Shown: positions 17,701 to 26,646, numbered from the stretch's first letter. The stretch: 64,000 nucleotides of DNA from Streptomyces malachitofuscus (GCF_014650055.1 NZ_BMUF01000009.1:49069-113068); one strand, 5' to 3'. Numbers and translations: made by a program. The notes: generated by a model not told the origin, from the sequence alone.

Positions 17701-18598
17701 CAAGGGCTCCTACGGCGGTGTCATCCACGAGATGATCGAGGCCCGGGACGTCCGGATGGGCATGTACGGCCACTCCAACCAGGTGGCCCACCACGCCCTG
17801 TACATGTACGACGCTGCCGGGCAGCCGTGGAAGACGCAGAAGAGCGTGCGCGAGGTGCTGTCCCGCCTGTACACCGGCAGCGAGATCGGCCAGGGCTACC
17901 ACGGCGACGAGGACAACGGCGAGCAGTCGGCCTGGTACCTGTTCTCCTCGCTCGGCTTCTACCCGCTGGTCATGGGCAGCGGCGAGTACGCCATCGGCTC
18001 CCCGCTGTTCAAGAAGGTCACCGTGCACCTGGAGAACGGCCGCGAGCTGGTCGTCAAGGCGCCCGGGAACAGCGCGAAGAACGTCTACGTGCAGGGGCTG
18101 AAGGTCAACGGCAAGCGCTGGAACTCCACGTCGCTGCCGCACTCGGTGATCGCCAAGGGAGGGGTCCTCGAGTTCGACATGGGCTCGCGTCCCTCGTCGT
18201 GGGGCACCGGCAAGAACGCGGCTCCCGTGTCGATCACCCAGGACGACGAGGTGCCCACGCCCCGCAAGGACGCCCTGAAGGGCGAGGGCGAGCTGTTCGA
18301 CAACTCCTCGGCGACCGGCGCCACGGTGTCCACCGTGGACCTGCCCGTCACCGGGGAGACCAAGGCGGTGCAGTACACGCTGACGTCCTCGGACCGCGCC
18401 AAGGCGCCCAAGGGCTGGGTGCTGCAGGGTTCGGCCGACGGGGAGAAGTGGACGGATCTGGACCAGCGGACGGACGAGTCCTTCCGCTGGGACCGGCAGC
18501 TGCGCGCCTTCTCCATCGACGCGCCGAAAGCCTACGGCCACTACCGGCTGGTGCTGACCGGTGAGGCGGCGCTGACGGAGGTGGAACTGCTCAGCTGA
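14786..18598 (+). CDS. secreted GH92 alpha-mannosidase with discoidin-like domains
   Basis: A 1270-residue exported enzyme. The signal peptide is about residues 1-31 (RHRWSTAVVATTAFALAAG). Residues roughly 45-220 form an F5/8-type (discoidin) carbohydrate-binding region (NLFDGESATKWL, WTLKGSADGETWQTVD). The GH92 catalytic part covers roughly 395-1140, with NGFWDTYRTTWPAYS near 732 and the metal/catalytic segment GDEDNGEQSAWY near 1040. A second discoidin-like half (GWVLQGSADGEKWTDLDQ) ends the protein. GH92 enzymes are Ca-dependent exo-acting mannosidases, often alpha-1,2, on N-glycans or fungal mannan. It is divergent from ngcEFG, which pairs mannan removal with chitin-sugar uptake. Linkage specificity is inferred. 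Confidence 0.92.
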   Translation: MEQRVRHRWSTAVVATTAFALAAGSQGVAVALPQAPPKADREFASSFESGDPAPDWQNTVDTAPDGEKRASGVDGGFTSGIPGNVTEHVTGVRASGENTGGKEVKGNLFDGESATKWLTFAPTGWIEFDLNEPKKITKYALTSANDHDERDPADWTLKGSADGETWQTVDTRSGQAFEERFQTKTYDLAEPAEFAHWRLEFTRNNGANDALQLAEIQLSTGVADPIPKDMLSLVDNGPAGSPTAKADAGFTGKRALRYAGRHTTEGRAYSYNKVFDVDVKVDRRTELSYKIFPWMSDRELDYDATNVSVDLAFTDGTYLSGLRATDQHGFPLTPRGQGDSKVLYVNQWNSVRSAIGSVAAGKTVDRILVAYDSPKGPAKFRGWLDDVELKQVRPERPKAHLSDYALTTRGTNSSGSFSRGNNFPATAVPHGFNFWTPVTNARSTSWLYDYASGNNEDNLPTIQAFSASHEPSPWMGDRQTFQVMPSIASGTPDLGREARELAFRHENETARPYYYGVRFENGLKAEMTPTDHAAMMRFTFPGDDASVLFDNAGDENVPDRGGLTLDKDNGTFTGYSDVKSGLSTGATRLFVYGEFDSEVTGGDSSGLKGHLRFDAGKDRTVTLRLATSLISVDQAKDNLRQELPKRASFDKVKRDAQRQWDRILGKVEVEGATPDQLTTLYSSLYRLYLYPNSGHEKVDGKFKYASPFSKAEGPDTPTHTGAKIVDGKVYVNNGFWDTYRTTWPAYSFLTPSKAGELVDGFVQHYKDGGWTSRWSSPGYADLMTGTSSDVAFADAYVKGVDFDAEAAYDAAVKNATVVPPSSGVGRKGMATSPFLGYTSTETHEGLSWALEGFLNDYGIAKMGEALHEKTGEKRYREESAYFLDRAQDYVNLFDSEAGFFQGRNLKGDWRVESSKYDPRVWGHDYTETNGWGYAFTAAQDSRGLANLYGGRKGLGDKLDEYLSTPETASPELKGSYGGVIHEMIEARDVRMGMYGHSNQVAHHALYMYDAAGQPWKTQKSVREVLSRLYTGSEIGQGYHGDEDNGEQSAWYLFSSLGFYPLVMGSGEYAIGSPLFKKVTVHLENGRELVVKAPGNSAKNVYVQGLKVNGKRWNSTSLPHSVIAKGGVLEFDMGSRPSSWGTGKNAAPVSITQDDEVPTPRKDALKGEGELFDNSSATGATVSTVDLPVTGETKAVQYTLTSSDRAKAPKGWVLQGSADGEKWTDLDQRTDESFRWDRQLRAFSIDAPKAYGHYRLVLTGEAALTEVELLS

Positions 18599-18611
18599 CC
18601 GCCGCTCGCGG

Positions 18612-18642
18612 GGGCGGGTCCGGGCGACGCCCGGACCCGCCC
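18612..18642. terminator. bidirectional terminator between GH92 and GH67 genes
   Basis: A perfect 14-bp stem (18612-18625 with 18629-18642) and a 3-base loop, followed by TTTCTC on the plus strand. It sits between the convergent stops at 18598 and 18647 and can serve both genes. Confidence 0.85.
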
Positions 18643-18646
18643 TTTC

Positions 18647-20614
18647 TCAGTGGACGGTCCGTCCCCGCTCGTCCGGCACCCCGGACTTGCGCAGGAAGTA
18701 GCTGTTGATCTGGTCGCGCCACTCACGGGCGCTGCGCAGCTGCTCCTCGAACCGCTCGGCCACGCGGGCGTGACGTGCCGGTTCCACCAGGTCCGCGAGG
18801 CCCGCCCACACCCGGCGGGCCTCCTCGGCCTCCTCGACACCCTCGAAATGGGTGTCGTAGATGTGCTGGATCACCGTCTTCCCGCTGGGCAGCACATGGC
18901 CGTAGGGCACATGGTGGAAGAACAGCAGCAGCTCCTCCGGGCAGGTGTCCGGGAACTCGTACACCTCGGCCCACGGCGCGGCGTACTGCCCGGCGTACCC
19001 GGTGCCGGTCGCCGTGCTGCGGTCGACGCCGACGCCGTCCCGGTCGGCGAAGTGGTAGGTGCCCCAGGGGCTGTACTCGTAGCCGTCGACGCTCGGACCG
19101 TAGTGGTGGCCGGGCTGCACCATGAAGCCCACGCCGAGCGGCGCGGTGTACTTCTCGTACGTCGCCCAGGAGCCGTCCAGCACCGCGTGCAGCCCCTCGG
19201 CCAGCCGCTCCGGTGCCCCAGGGTGGGTCAGCGCGATCCACTCGTCGAGGACGGCCCGTGGATCCACCGCCGGGTTCCAGGCCAGCCGCCCGAAGGTGTA
19301 GAGGTTGGCCTGGGCGAGCGGGTGGCCGGTCCAGAACGGGTCGTCGCCCGCGTTGGACACGGCCACCAGCCCGTCCGCCAGCCGCCCGGTGCTCACCTCG
19401 CCGTCCGGCCGGAACCGCAGCACCTCGCTCCACATCGGCCCCAGCCAGCACACGTGCCGCTGCTGTCCGGTGTACTCCTGCGTGACCTGCAGCTCCACCG
19501 CGAGCCGCGTGTCCGGCATGGCGCCGATCAGCGGGGAGACCGGCTCGCGCACCTGGAAGTCCATCGGCCCGTGCTTGACCTGGAGCACCGCGTTGGACGC
19601 GAACGCGCCGTCCAGCGGGGTGAAGTGGTCGTACGCGGCCCGTGCGCGGTCGGTCGTGCGGTCCCGCCAGTCCTGGTGGTGGTCGTAGACGAAGGCCCGC
19701 CAGTGCACCGTGCCGCCGTACGGCTCCAGCGCGGCGGCCAGCATGTTGGCGCCGTCGGCGTGCGAGCGGCCGTAGGCGAAGGGGCCGGGCTGCCCCTCCG
19801 AGTCGGCCTTCACGACGTACCCGCCGAAGTCGCCGATCTTCTCGTACACCCGGCGGGTCGCCTCCGCCCACCAGCCGCGCACGGCGCCGTCCAGCGGGTC
19901 GGCGGTGGGCAGGCCGCCCAGCACCATCGGCGCCGCGAAGGTGACCGACAGATGGGTGCGGACGCCGTACGGACGCAGCACGTCGGCGATCGCGGCCACG
20001 TCACCGATCCGGTCGGTGAGCAGACGCGCCTCGGTCGCGTGCACGTTCACGTTGTTGACGGCGACGGCGTTGATCCCGCACGCGGCGAGCAGCCTTCCGT
20101 ACGCCCGCACCCGGTCCAGGTCGCCGCGCGCCCTGCCGTCCGCCCAGAACAGCGAACCGCCCGCGTAGCCGCGTTCGACCTGGCCCATGACGGGGTGCAC
20201 GGCGACGTTGTCCCAGTGGTCGAGCATGCGCGTGGCGTACGCCGGGCGGTGCTCCTCTCGGGCGCGCTCCCCGGTGAAGGCGTCCTCGCCGAGCCGTACG
20301 ACGTGGAACAGGCCGTGGAGCAGCCCGCGTCCGCCGGAGGCGGTGACGGTGGTGACGCCGTCCCGGCGTTCGAGCGTGAAGCTCTCGTCGTCCGGTGCGT
20401 CGGCCGCTTCGAGGACCAACTCGGCGTCCTCCCCGCCGTCCCGCACGACCCGGCCGCCGAACCGCTCACAGGCGTCGGCCAGTTCGCCGTGCACCGTGTC
20501 CGTCCACGGCCCGTCGGCGGAGCGGATGAGCGTGCGCCGGCTGCCGACCGCCCGGAACGCGGCCGGCGGCAGCCAGGCCGCGTCGAAGTCCCCCGAGTAC
20601 GTCGCCTTGGTCAT
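18647..20614 (-). CDS. GH67 alpha-glucuronidase
   Basis: A 655-residue GH67 enzyme that removes (4-O-methyl-)glucuronic acid from xylo-oligosaccharide ends. Family marks: RMLDHWDNVAVHPVMGQVER, RGYAGGSLFW, VNNVNVHATEARLL, VKADSEGQPGPFAYGRSHADG with the catalytic acid region, and MDFQVREPVSPL with a catalytic carboxylate. No signal peptide is present, so it works inside the cell on imported oligosaccharides. The start ATG 20614 overlaps the YesL gene's stop (ATGA). It is the last gene of the xylan operon. Confidence 0.95.
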   Translation of the reverse strand: MTKATYSGDFDAAWLPPAAFRAVGSRRTLIRSADGPWTDTVHGELADACERFGGRVVRDGGEDAELVLEAADAPDDESFTLERRDGVTTVTASGGRGLLHGLFHVVRLGEDAFTGERAREEHRPAYATRMLDHWDNVAVHPVMGQVERGYAGGSLFWADGRARGDLDRVRAYGRLLAACGINAVAVNNVNVHATEARLLTDRIGDVAAIADVLRPYGVRTHLSVTFAAPMVLGGLPTADPLDGAVRGWWAEATRRVYEKIGDFGGYVVKADSEGQPGPFAYGRSHADGANMLAAALEPYGGTVHWRAFVYDHHQDWRDRTTDRARAAYDHFTPLDGAFASNAVLQVKHGPMDFQVREPVSPLIGAMPDTRLAVELQVTQEYTGQQRHVCWLGPMWSEVLRFRPDGEVSTGRLADGLVAVSNAGDDPFWTGHPLAQANLYTFGRLAWNPAVDPRAVLDEWIALTHPGAPERLAEGLHAVLDGSWATYEKYTAPLGVGFMVQPGHHYGPSVDGYEYSPWGTYHFADRDGVGVDRSTATGTGYAGQYAAPWAEVYEFPDTCPEELLLFFHHVPYGHVLPSGKTVIQHIYDTHFEGVEEAEEARRVWAGLADLVEPARHARVAERFEEQLRSAREWRDQINSYFLRKSGVPDERGRTVH

Positions 20615-21294
20615 GCGGTGAACTCCTCCCGGGTCTCGGTGATCACCGGGCGGCTGCCGCGCAGCAGGGAGAGCAGCAGCGGGGCGGCGAGGAGGGCGGG
20701 GAGTGCCTCGGTGAGCAGGGCGGTGCCGGCGGCCGCCAGGATCAGCAGCGAGAGGGCGCCGAGAGTGGCGCGGGGGTGCCGGAACAGGAAGTACGCGGCG
20801 AGGCGGGCGGTGTCGCGGGCCCGGAAGGTGAACAGGGTGGTGAGCACCAGCGCGTGCGCGCCCCACAGGAGGGAGCCGGTGCCGATCAGCGCGATGAGGG
20901 CCGCCCACCAGCCGGGAAGGCCGGTGGCGGCGAAGTGGGTCAGGGTGAAGGCGATCACCGTGAGCCAGGCGAGCAGCGGCGCCCACAGCTTCAGCACGGG
21001 GAGGGCGCCGAGCCGCCAGCCGCGCAGGAAGGCGCGGGAGGGGTGGAGTGCGGTGAGGTCGGCGCTGCGGTGGTGCAGGGCGTAGAGGGCGGCGGAGACG
21101 GCGGGGCCCAAGGGCAGCAGGCAGAGGGCGGCGAGGGGCAGGTTGGCGGGGTCGGGTGCGAGCAGGAACAGGCCGGCGAGGCCCGGCGCCGCGGTGAGCA
21201 GCAGCAGGGCCTCGACGACGACCAGGGTGTGGATCAGGGCGGCGGCGCGGGAGAGCGGGCCGGCGCCGAAGGTGTCGGCCCGTGCGGTGCTCAT
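20611..21294 (-). CDS. YesL-family (DUF624) membrane protein
   Basis: A 227-residue protein with about five or six membrane helices (LIHTLVVVEALLLLTAAPGL near the start, ALSLLILAAAGTALLTEALP near the end). YesL/DUF624 proteins are routinely encoded with CUT1 sugar importers of the LplABC type and with glycosidases in gram-positives; their exact role is unknown. It is coupled by 4-bp overlaps to the GH39 gene upstream and the GH67 gene downstream, so its dosage is tied to the xylan enzymes. Confidence 0.75.
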   Translation of the reverse strand: MSTARADTFGAGPLSRAAALIHTLVVVEALLLLTAAPGLAGLFLLAPDPANLPLAALCLLPLGPAVSAALYALHHRSADLTALHPSRAFLRGWRLGALPVLKLWAPLLAWLTVIAFTLTHFAATGLPGWWAALIALIGTGSLLWGAHALVLTTLFTFRARDTARLAAYFLFRHPRATLGALSLLILAAAGTALLTEALPALLAAPLLLSLLRGSRPVITETREEFTA

Positions 21295-22808
21295 GGCGCC
21301 TCCCGGCCGAGCAGCCGCCGCTCGTCCCACCAGGGCGGGGTCTCGTCGTCGACCGGGGTCAGCTCGACGAGGGTGATCTCGTGGCGGGCCAGGGTGAGGG
21401 CGAGGTCGACGCGGCCGTCCTCGACGGGCAGCCGGTGGTGGGCGCGGGCCGGTTCGGAGGCCTCGTGCAGCACGTCGAACTGCCCGGGCCGCGGGGAGCG
21501 CGGGCTGCCCATGTACCGCCAGGCGGTGTACGCGTTGCCGCGCTCCTCGTCGACCGAGGAGCGGCGGACGAACGCCTCGCCGCGCGGTGAGGTGCCGACC
21601 GGGAGGGACAGGCGCAGGGTGTGCCGGTCCGGGCCGGCTGTCTCCCCCGTCGGGTCGACGGGGGCCCAGGCGAGGACGGTGACCCGGCCATCGGCGTGCC
21701 GGGTCACCAGGTGGTCGTCGCCCCGCGCGAGCCGCTGCTCGCCCATGCGGGCCATGAAGGCGTAGAGGTGGTAGGTGGGTTTGCGCAGTCGGCGGTGGGT
21801 GAGCAGGCCGAAGCCGCCGTGGAACAGTGCGGTCGGGATGCCGGTCTCCTCGAAGACGTCGCTGAACGTCCAGTAGGAGAAGGAGTCGGCGTGGTCGCCG
21901 CCGGCCGCCACGACCGGGGCCAGGTAGGCGGCGTGGAAGGCGGTGTCGTGGACCGGGTTGTCGGGGCGGTAGGAGGAGTTGAACTCGGTGATGTGGACGG
22001 GCAGGCCTTCCAGCCGGGTGCCCTGGAGGGTCCGGCGCGGCTCGGCGAACTGGTCGAGGAGGCGGCTCGCCGGGGCCAGGGTCTGGTGGACGCCGAAGGG
22101 GACGTGCTGGGCGGGTCCGGAGGTGTAGGCGTGCCGGGAGACGAAGTCGACGGGGGCGTCCCGCCGTTCGGCGAACTCCGCGAACCGCTCCAGCCAGCCG
22201 TCGGCGCCGGGTGAGACGGCCGGGCCGCCCACCATCAGCTCGGCGTCCACGTCCTTGACGGCGTGCGCGGTCGCCTCGTACAGCCGGTGGTAGGCCTGTT
22301 CGTCGGCGTCCGGCCAGAAGGCGGGCAGGTTGGGCTCGTTCCACACCTCGACGGGCCAGGTGCGGACCTCGTCGGCGCCGTAGCGGTCGACGAGGTGGGC
22401 GAGGACGGCGCGGACCAGGACCGTCCACTCCTTCTCGTCGGCGGGCGGGGTGACGTTGCCCTTCCACCAGAAGACCGTCTGCTGCCCGGAGGCCAGCGCG
22501 TCGGGCATGAAGCCGAGTTCGAGGAAGGGGCGGATACCGAGGCCGAGGAGGGCGTCGATCACCTGGTCGAGGTAGGTGAACGAGTGATGGGTGCGGCGGG
22601 CGCCCTGCCACTCGTAGGGGCGGTGGATGCCCATGGCGTCGCTGAGCAGGCCGTGGCCGCGCAGGTACCGGAAGCCGATGTCGCGCTGGAGGAGGGCGAG
22701 GGAGTCCTGGTAGTCGCGGCGCAGCGCGAGGTCGAGGCGGCCGGTGCCGACGCAGCTCCGCCAGGCGTCGGACAGCCGGCCGTCCGGCTGTGCGGGGACG
22801 TGGATCAC
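21291..22808 (-). CDS. GH39 beta-xylosidase
   Basis: A 505-residue GH39 enzyme releasing xylose from short xylo-oligosaccharides. The TIM-barrel start has FRYLRGHGLLSDAMGI. The acid/base glutamate is in VWNEPN and the nucleophile in HITEFNSSY. YWTFSDVFEETGIP follows, as in known GH39 xylosidases. There is no signal peptide, so it is intracellular. The start is GTG 22808, overlapping the stop of the binding-protein gene (GTGA), and its end overlaps the YesL gene. It would act together with the GH67 enzyme on imported aldouronic acids. Confidence 0.92.
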   Translation of the reverse strand: MIHVPAQPDGRLSDAWRSCVGTGRLDLALRRDYQDSLALLQRDIGFRYLRGHGLLSDAMGIHRPYEWQGARRTHHSFTYLDQVIDALLGLGIRPFLELGFMPDALASGQQTVFWWKGNVTPPADEKEWTVLVRAVLAHLVDRYGADEVRTWPVEVWNEPNLPAFWPDADEQAYHRLYEATAHAVKDVDAELMVGGPAVSPGADGWLERFAEFAERRDAPVDFVSRHAYTSGPAQHVPFGVHQTLAPASRLLDQFAEPRRTLQGTRLEGLPVHITEFNSSYRPDNPVHDTAFHAAYLAPVVAAGGDHADSFSYWTFSDVFEETGIPTALFHGGFGLLTHRRLRKPTYHLYAFMARMGEQRLARGDDHLVTRHADGRVTVLAWAPVDPTGETAGPDRHTLRLSLPVGTSPRGEAFVRRSSVDEERGNAYTAWRYMGSPRSPRPGQFDVLHEASEPARAHHRLPVEDGRVDLALTLARHEITLVELTPVDDETPPWWDERRLLGREAP

Positions 22809-24463
22809 GCGTTGTCCTTCTTGAACCGCTCGTAGGCCTGGTTGTGCAGGTCGATGAACCGGTCCATGTTCTTGGCCTTCAGCTCCTTGACGTAGTCGTC
22901 CCACTCGGACAGCGGACGCTTGCCGAGGACGAACTGGAGGGCGTTCTGGGTGACGTGGTCCTTCAGCGGGGTGTCCCAGAGGGTCGCCTGCTCCTGTTCC
23001 TCGGCGCGCAGGGGGTGCGGCGGGTCGGTGGGCAGCGCCTCGCGCCGGGCCATGGCGTCGGTGAACTTCTTCTCGTCGGGGCTGAACGAGGAGGAGACCA
23101 GGGCCCAGCTGCCGCCGTAGGTGAACACGCCGTTGTAGAAGCCGAAGTCCTTCTGGAGGTCCTTGGGGGCGTCCGGGTCGGAGCCCATGAGGCTGATGCC
23201 GGGCTCGAGTTCGTACTCCCCGGGGCCGGAGCGGGTGAACGTGGTGTTCTCCACGCCCCACTTGCACAGCTCCTGGCCGGCGTCGGAGTACCAGAGCCAG
23301 TCCACGAACTGCATCAGGGCGACGAAGTCGTCGCTCTCCAGCGCCTTGCTGGAGATCATCATGCCGTTCTCCAGGCGGCCACCGCCGAGGACGACCGGAC
23401 CTGCGGGGCCGACCGGCACCGGGATCATCTCGATGGTGGCGCCCTTGACCTGCTTCTCGAGGTTGTAGCGGTAGTTCTGCACCAGCTCCTGCGGGTTGGC
23501 GCTGATCGCGAAGGACTTCTCCGCCAGCAGCTTCCTGACCGCCTCCTCGTCGGTCTGGGTGAAGCTCTCGGGGTCCATGAGCTTCTCGGCGACCAGCTTG
23601 TGCAGATACTCGACGACCTGGCGGAAGGCGTCCGTGGCGCCGGTGAAGACGAACTTCTGCGCCTTGGCGTCCCAGCTGGTGTTCAGGTACGACCAGCCGG
23701 CCCGGACGCCGTGCGCCTGGCCGAGGTACTGGAACAGCGCTCCGGCGGGGAAGGGGGTGTTGTTGCTCCAGCGGTCGGTGAACGGGTAGCGGTCGGGGTA
23801 CTCCTCCTTGAGCGCCTTGAGGGTCGTGTACACCTCGTCCCAGGTGGTGGGCAGGCTCAGGCCGTGCTTCTCGAGGATGTCGGTGCGGAAGGACAGCGAG
23901 TACTGCTGCCTCACCTTCTCGTGCAGTCCGGGCAGCAGGTAGTAGTTGCCGTCGGACTGGCGGAGCGAGTCGACCTCCGGCTGGAGGTTCCATCTCTTCA
24001 CCTTGTCCCGGAAGTTGGGCATCAGGTCGATGTACTCGCTGACCGGGAGGATCGCGCCCGAGGAGACGAACGCGGTCTCCGCGCCCGGGTAGGTCTTGGG
24101 GATGAGGTACGGGGCGTCGCCCGCGCCGATGAGCAGGCTGCGCTTCTTCTCGTAGTCGCTCAGCGGGACCGGGGTGGCCTTCAAGGTGACACCGGTGCGC
24201 CGGGTGACCTCCTTCCAGAACAGCCAGTCGTCCTTCATCGGGTAGGTCGGGTTGTCGTTGTGCAGGATGGTGAAGGACAGCGGCTGGGTGGCCTTGAACT
24301 GCTGGCCGGCACGGTAGTTCTTCATGGCGCCGTTGCGCTTCTTGGACAGGTCCTTGGCTCCGGCGCCGTCACCGCCGCTGCCGCAGCCGGTGAGTGCGGC
24401 GAGACCGATGAATCCGGCGGCGCCGAGGATCTGGCGCCGCGAGAGCTGGCCGGTGTTCTTCAC
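22805..24463 (-). CDS. xylo-oligosaccharide-binding lipoprotein, LplA type
   Basis: A 552-residue extracellular binding protein of the LplA-type CUT1 class. The N-terminus has a Tat-like SRRQILGAAGF and a lipobox LTGC, so it is an exported lipoprotein. A characteristic segment is FTILHNDNPTYPMKDDWLFWKEV. The start is GTG 24463, with AAGGGAG six bases upstream. Its length (over 500 residues) is typical for binders of larger oligosaccharides. It is encoded 62 bp after the permease genes and coupled to the GH39 gene, which makes aldouronic acids or xylo-oligosaccharides the likely ligand. Confidence 0.85.
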   Translation of the reverse strand: MKNTGQLSRRQILGAAGFIGLAALTGCGSGGDGAGAKDLSKKRNGAMKNYRAGQQFKATQPLSFTILHNDNPTYPMKDDWLFWKEVTRRTGVTLKATPVPLSDYEKKRSLLIGAGDAPYLIPKTYPGAETAFVSSGAILPVSEYIDLMPNFRDKVKRWNLQPEVDSLRQSDGNYYLLPGLHEKVRQQYSLSFRTDILEKHGLSLPTTWDEVYTTLKALKEEYPDRYPFTDRWSNNTPFPAGALFQYLGQAHGVRAGWSYLNTSWDAKAQKFVFTGATDAFRQVVEYLHKLVAEKLMDPESFTQTDEEAVRKLLAEKSFAISANPQELVQNYRYNLEKQVKGATIEMIPVPVGPAGPVVLGGGRLENGMMISSKALESDDFVALMQFVDWLWYSDAGQELCKWGVENTTFTRSGPGEYELEPGISLMGSDPDAPKDLQKDFGFYNGVFTYGGSWALVSSSFSPDEKKFTDAMARREALPTDPPHPLRAEEQEQATLWDTPLKDHVTQNALQFVLGKRPLSEWDDYVKELKAKNMDRFIDLHNQAYERFKKDNA

Positions 24464-24525
24464 GGAGGACTCCCTTGTCACATGGACGGGTCGAGGAGGA
24501 GGAGCAGGAGGGGGTGGTACGGCGG

Positions 24526-25404
24526 TCAGCCCTTGACCGCGCCGAGCATCACGCCCGAGACGAAGTAGCGCTGCACGAACGGGTACAGGCAGAGGATCGG
24601 CAGCGAGGTGAGCACGATGGTGACGGCCTGGATGTTCGCGTTGACCTGGGTGAGGTTCTCGGTCGTGGCGCCGGCCCCGGTGCCCGCGGTGGCGCCCGCG
24701 AGGAGATTGCGCAGATAGACCGTGACGGGCATCAGTTCGGTGCGGTCCATGTAGAGGAACGCCGAGAACCAGGAGTTCCAGAAGGACACCGAGTAGAAGA
24801 GCACCATGGTCGCGACGACCGCCTTCGACAGCGGCAGCACGATCCGCAGCAGGATGCCGTAGGTGCTGAGGCCGTCGATCTGCGCGGCCTCCTCCAGCTC
24901 CGTCGGCAGGCTCTCGAAGAAGGCCTTCATCACCAGGAGGTTGAAGACGCTGATCGCGTTCGGCAGGGCGATCGCCCACACGCTGTTCTTCAGGCCGAGG
25001 CTGGTGATCAGCACGTAGTGGGGGATGAGACCGCCGGTGAAGAACATCGTGAAGACGGCGATCCCCACGAGGGCGCCCCGCCCCTTGAGGTTCCTCTTCG
25101 AGAGGACGTAGGCGTAGCAGGTGGTCAGCACCATGGCGACGGCGGTGGAGACCACCGTGTAGAAGACGGTGTTGCCGTAGTTGCGCCAGAACATCGAGTC
25201 GGAGAAGACGATCTCGTACGTGGTGAGGTTGAAGCCCTTGGGCCACAGCGTCACGTCACCGGAACGGATCTCCTGCTCCCCGCTGAACGAGCGGGCGATG
25301 ATGTTGACGAAGGGGTACAGCGTGACCAGGACGACCAGGGTGAGGATCACGCCGTTGACGCCCTGGAAGACGCGGTAGCCGCGCGTCGGCCGGTTGACGC
25401 TCAC
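24526..25404 (-). CDS. LplC-type ABC permease
   Basis: A 292-residue CUT1 permease with six membrane segments. LplC-type features are SFSGEQEIRSGDVTLWPKGF in the first external loop, FTGGLIPHYVLI, and the EAA loop EEAAQIDGLSTYGILLRIVL. The start is GTG 25404 (GTG 25407 is possible), overlapping the stop of the partner permease. It imports oligosaccharides with the LplB-type partner. No ATPase is encoded nearby, so a shared one such as MsiK is inferred. Confidence 0.88.
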   Translation of the reverse strand: MSVNRPTRGYRVFQGVNGVILTLVVLVTLYPFVNIIARSFSGEQEIRSGDVTLWPKGFNLTTYEIVFSDSMFWRNYGNTVFYTVVSTAVAMVLTTCYAYVLSKRNLKGRGALVGIAVFTMFFTGGLIPHYVLITSLGLKNSVWAIALPNAISVFNLLVMKAFFESLPTELEEAAQIDGLSTYGILLRIVLPLSKAVVATMVLFYSVSFWNSWFSAFLYMDRTELMPVTVYLRNLLAGATAGTGAGATTENLTQVNANIQAVTIVLTSLPILCLYPFVQRYFVSGVMLGAVKG

Positions 25405-26393
25405 CACAGGCTCGTCCCCACCGTGCGGCGCGACAGCTGGTTGGCCGAGGTGATCAGGACCAGGCCGATGATCGCCTCGAACAGGCCGATCGCAGCGGCG
25501 TAGCTGAAACTGTTGGACTCCACGCCGGTCCGGTAGAGGTAGGTGGAGATCACGTCGGCGGTCGGATATGTCAGCGGGTTGTAGAGCAACAGGACCTTCT
25601 CGAAACCGACGGCCATGAACGTGCCGATGTTGAGGATCAGCAGCGTGATCATGGTGGGGCGGATGCCGGGCAGGGTGACGTGCCAGATCTGCTGCCAGCG
25701 GTTGGCGCCGTCGATGCGGGCGGCCTCGTAGAGGTCCTCGTCGATGGTGGTGAGCGCGGCGAGGTAGAGGATCGTGCCCCACCCGGCCGTCTGCCAGATC
25801 TCCGAGCCGACGTAGATGGTGCGGAACCAGTCGGGCTCCTGGATAAATCGGATCGGGTCGTGCCCGAACCAGCCCAGGACGTGGTTGACCGGGCCGTCCG
25901 TGGCGAGCATCTGCAGCGTGATGCCGGCGACGATGACGATGGACAGGAAGTGCGGAAGGTACGACACCGACTGCACGAACCGCTTCAGTGACTTCCTGCG
26001 CACCTCGTTCAGCAGCAGGGCGAGCACGATCGGGATCGGGAAGCAGAAGAGAAGCGTGAGTCCACCGATCCACAGGGTGTTGCGGAACACCTGCCAGAAG
26101 GTCGGGTCGGACAGGAACATCTCGACGTAGCGCAGTCCCACCCAGTACTCGCCGAGGATCGAGCCGCCCGGCTCGAACCGGCGGAACGCGATCACGTTGC
26201 CGATCATCGGCAGATAGCGGAACACCAGGAAGAACAGCAGCGGCAGCACGGCCAGCGAGTACAGCTGCCAGTCCCTGCGCAGCGCGCGCCGCCAGCCGGT
26301 GCGGGCGGGTGACCGCGTACGCCGGGGTGGTGTCTTCGTCGGCGGCGGGTCCTGCGTGCCCGGGGGTGGAGCCGACGTGGTGGAGGTGCTCAT
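25401..26393 (-). CDS. LplB-type ABC permease
   Basis: A 330-residue CUT1 permease. A proline/threonine-rich cytoplasmic N-terminus (about 30 residues) leads to RRDWQLYSLAVLPLLFFLVF. Further marks are NVIAFRRFEPGGSILG and the EAA loop YEAARIDGANRWQQIWHVTL. It is the first gene of the six-gene xylan operon (LplB, LplC, binding protein, GH39, YesL, GH67). Its promoter region (26394-26450) carries the CGAAACTTTCG operator and a TTACCGGTAA palindrome. Confidence 0.88.
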   Translation of the reverse strand: MSTSTTSAPPPGTQDPPPTKTPPRRTRSPARTGWRRALRRDWQLYSLAVLPLLFFLVFRYLPMIGNVIAFRRFEPGGSILGEYWVGLRYVEMFLSDPTFWQVFRNTLWIGGLTLLFCFPIPIVLALLLNEVRRKSLKRFVQSVSYLPHFLSIVIVAGITLQMLATDGPVNHVLGWFGHDPIRFIQEPDWFRTIYVGSEIWQTAGWGTILYLAALTTIDEDLYEAARIDGANRWQQIWHVTLPGIRPTMITLLILNIGTFMAVGFEKVLLLYNPLTYPTADVISTYLYRTGVESNSFSYAAAIGLFEAIIGLVLITSANQLSRRTVGTSLW

Positions 26394-26425
26394 TGCTCGG
26401 GCCTCCCGTGCCTGTGACGCAGAAC

Positions 26426-26436
26426 CGAAACTTTCG
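26426..26436. promoter_or_regulatory. xylan-regulon operator CGAAACTTTCG
   Basis: A perfect 11-bp palindrome 33 bases before the xylan operon start. The GAAA-N-TTTC type is known upstream of Streptomyces xylanase and xylosidase genes as a repressor target (XlnR/BxlR type). It supports the xylan assignment of this operon. The repressor gene itself is not next to the operon. Confidence 0.75.
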
Positions 26437-26441
26437 AGCTC

Positions 26442-26451
26442 TTACCGGTAA
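26442..26451. promoter_or_regulatory. palindrome TTACCGGTAA
   Basis: A perfect 10-bp palindrome 5 bases beyond the CGAAACTTTCG site in the divergent LplB / acetyl-xylan esterase region. It could be a second operator; the factor is unknown. Confidence 0.35.
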
Positions 26452-26581
26452 CTTCGCGGCAACCTATGAGCGGCGGTGGGTCGTGTCAATGGGTGGTGCG
26501 CACGGGACTTTTGAGAGGTTCGAGGTGGCGCGGATCCGGTCCGTGAGGGTGTGGAACTCGGCCAAGATCTGTTAACGTCCC

Positions 26582-26592
26582 CGGAACTTTCT
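26582..26592. promoter_or_regulatory. degenerate xylan operator near the esterase start
   Basis: CGGAACTTTCT matches CGAAACTTTCG at 9 of 11 positions and lies 55 bases before the esterase start. It could let the same repressor control both divergent transcripts. Confidence 0.4.
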
Positions 26593-26646
26593 GGTGCGCG
26601 CCCGCAACGATCGGGCCGCTTTCCGTGCGACTCTGCGAGGTGCCCC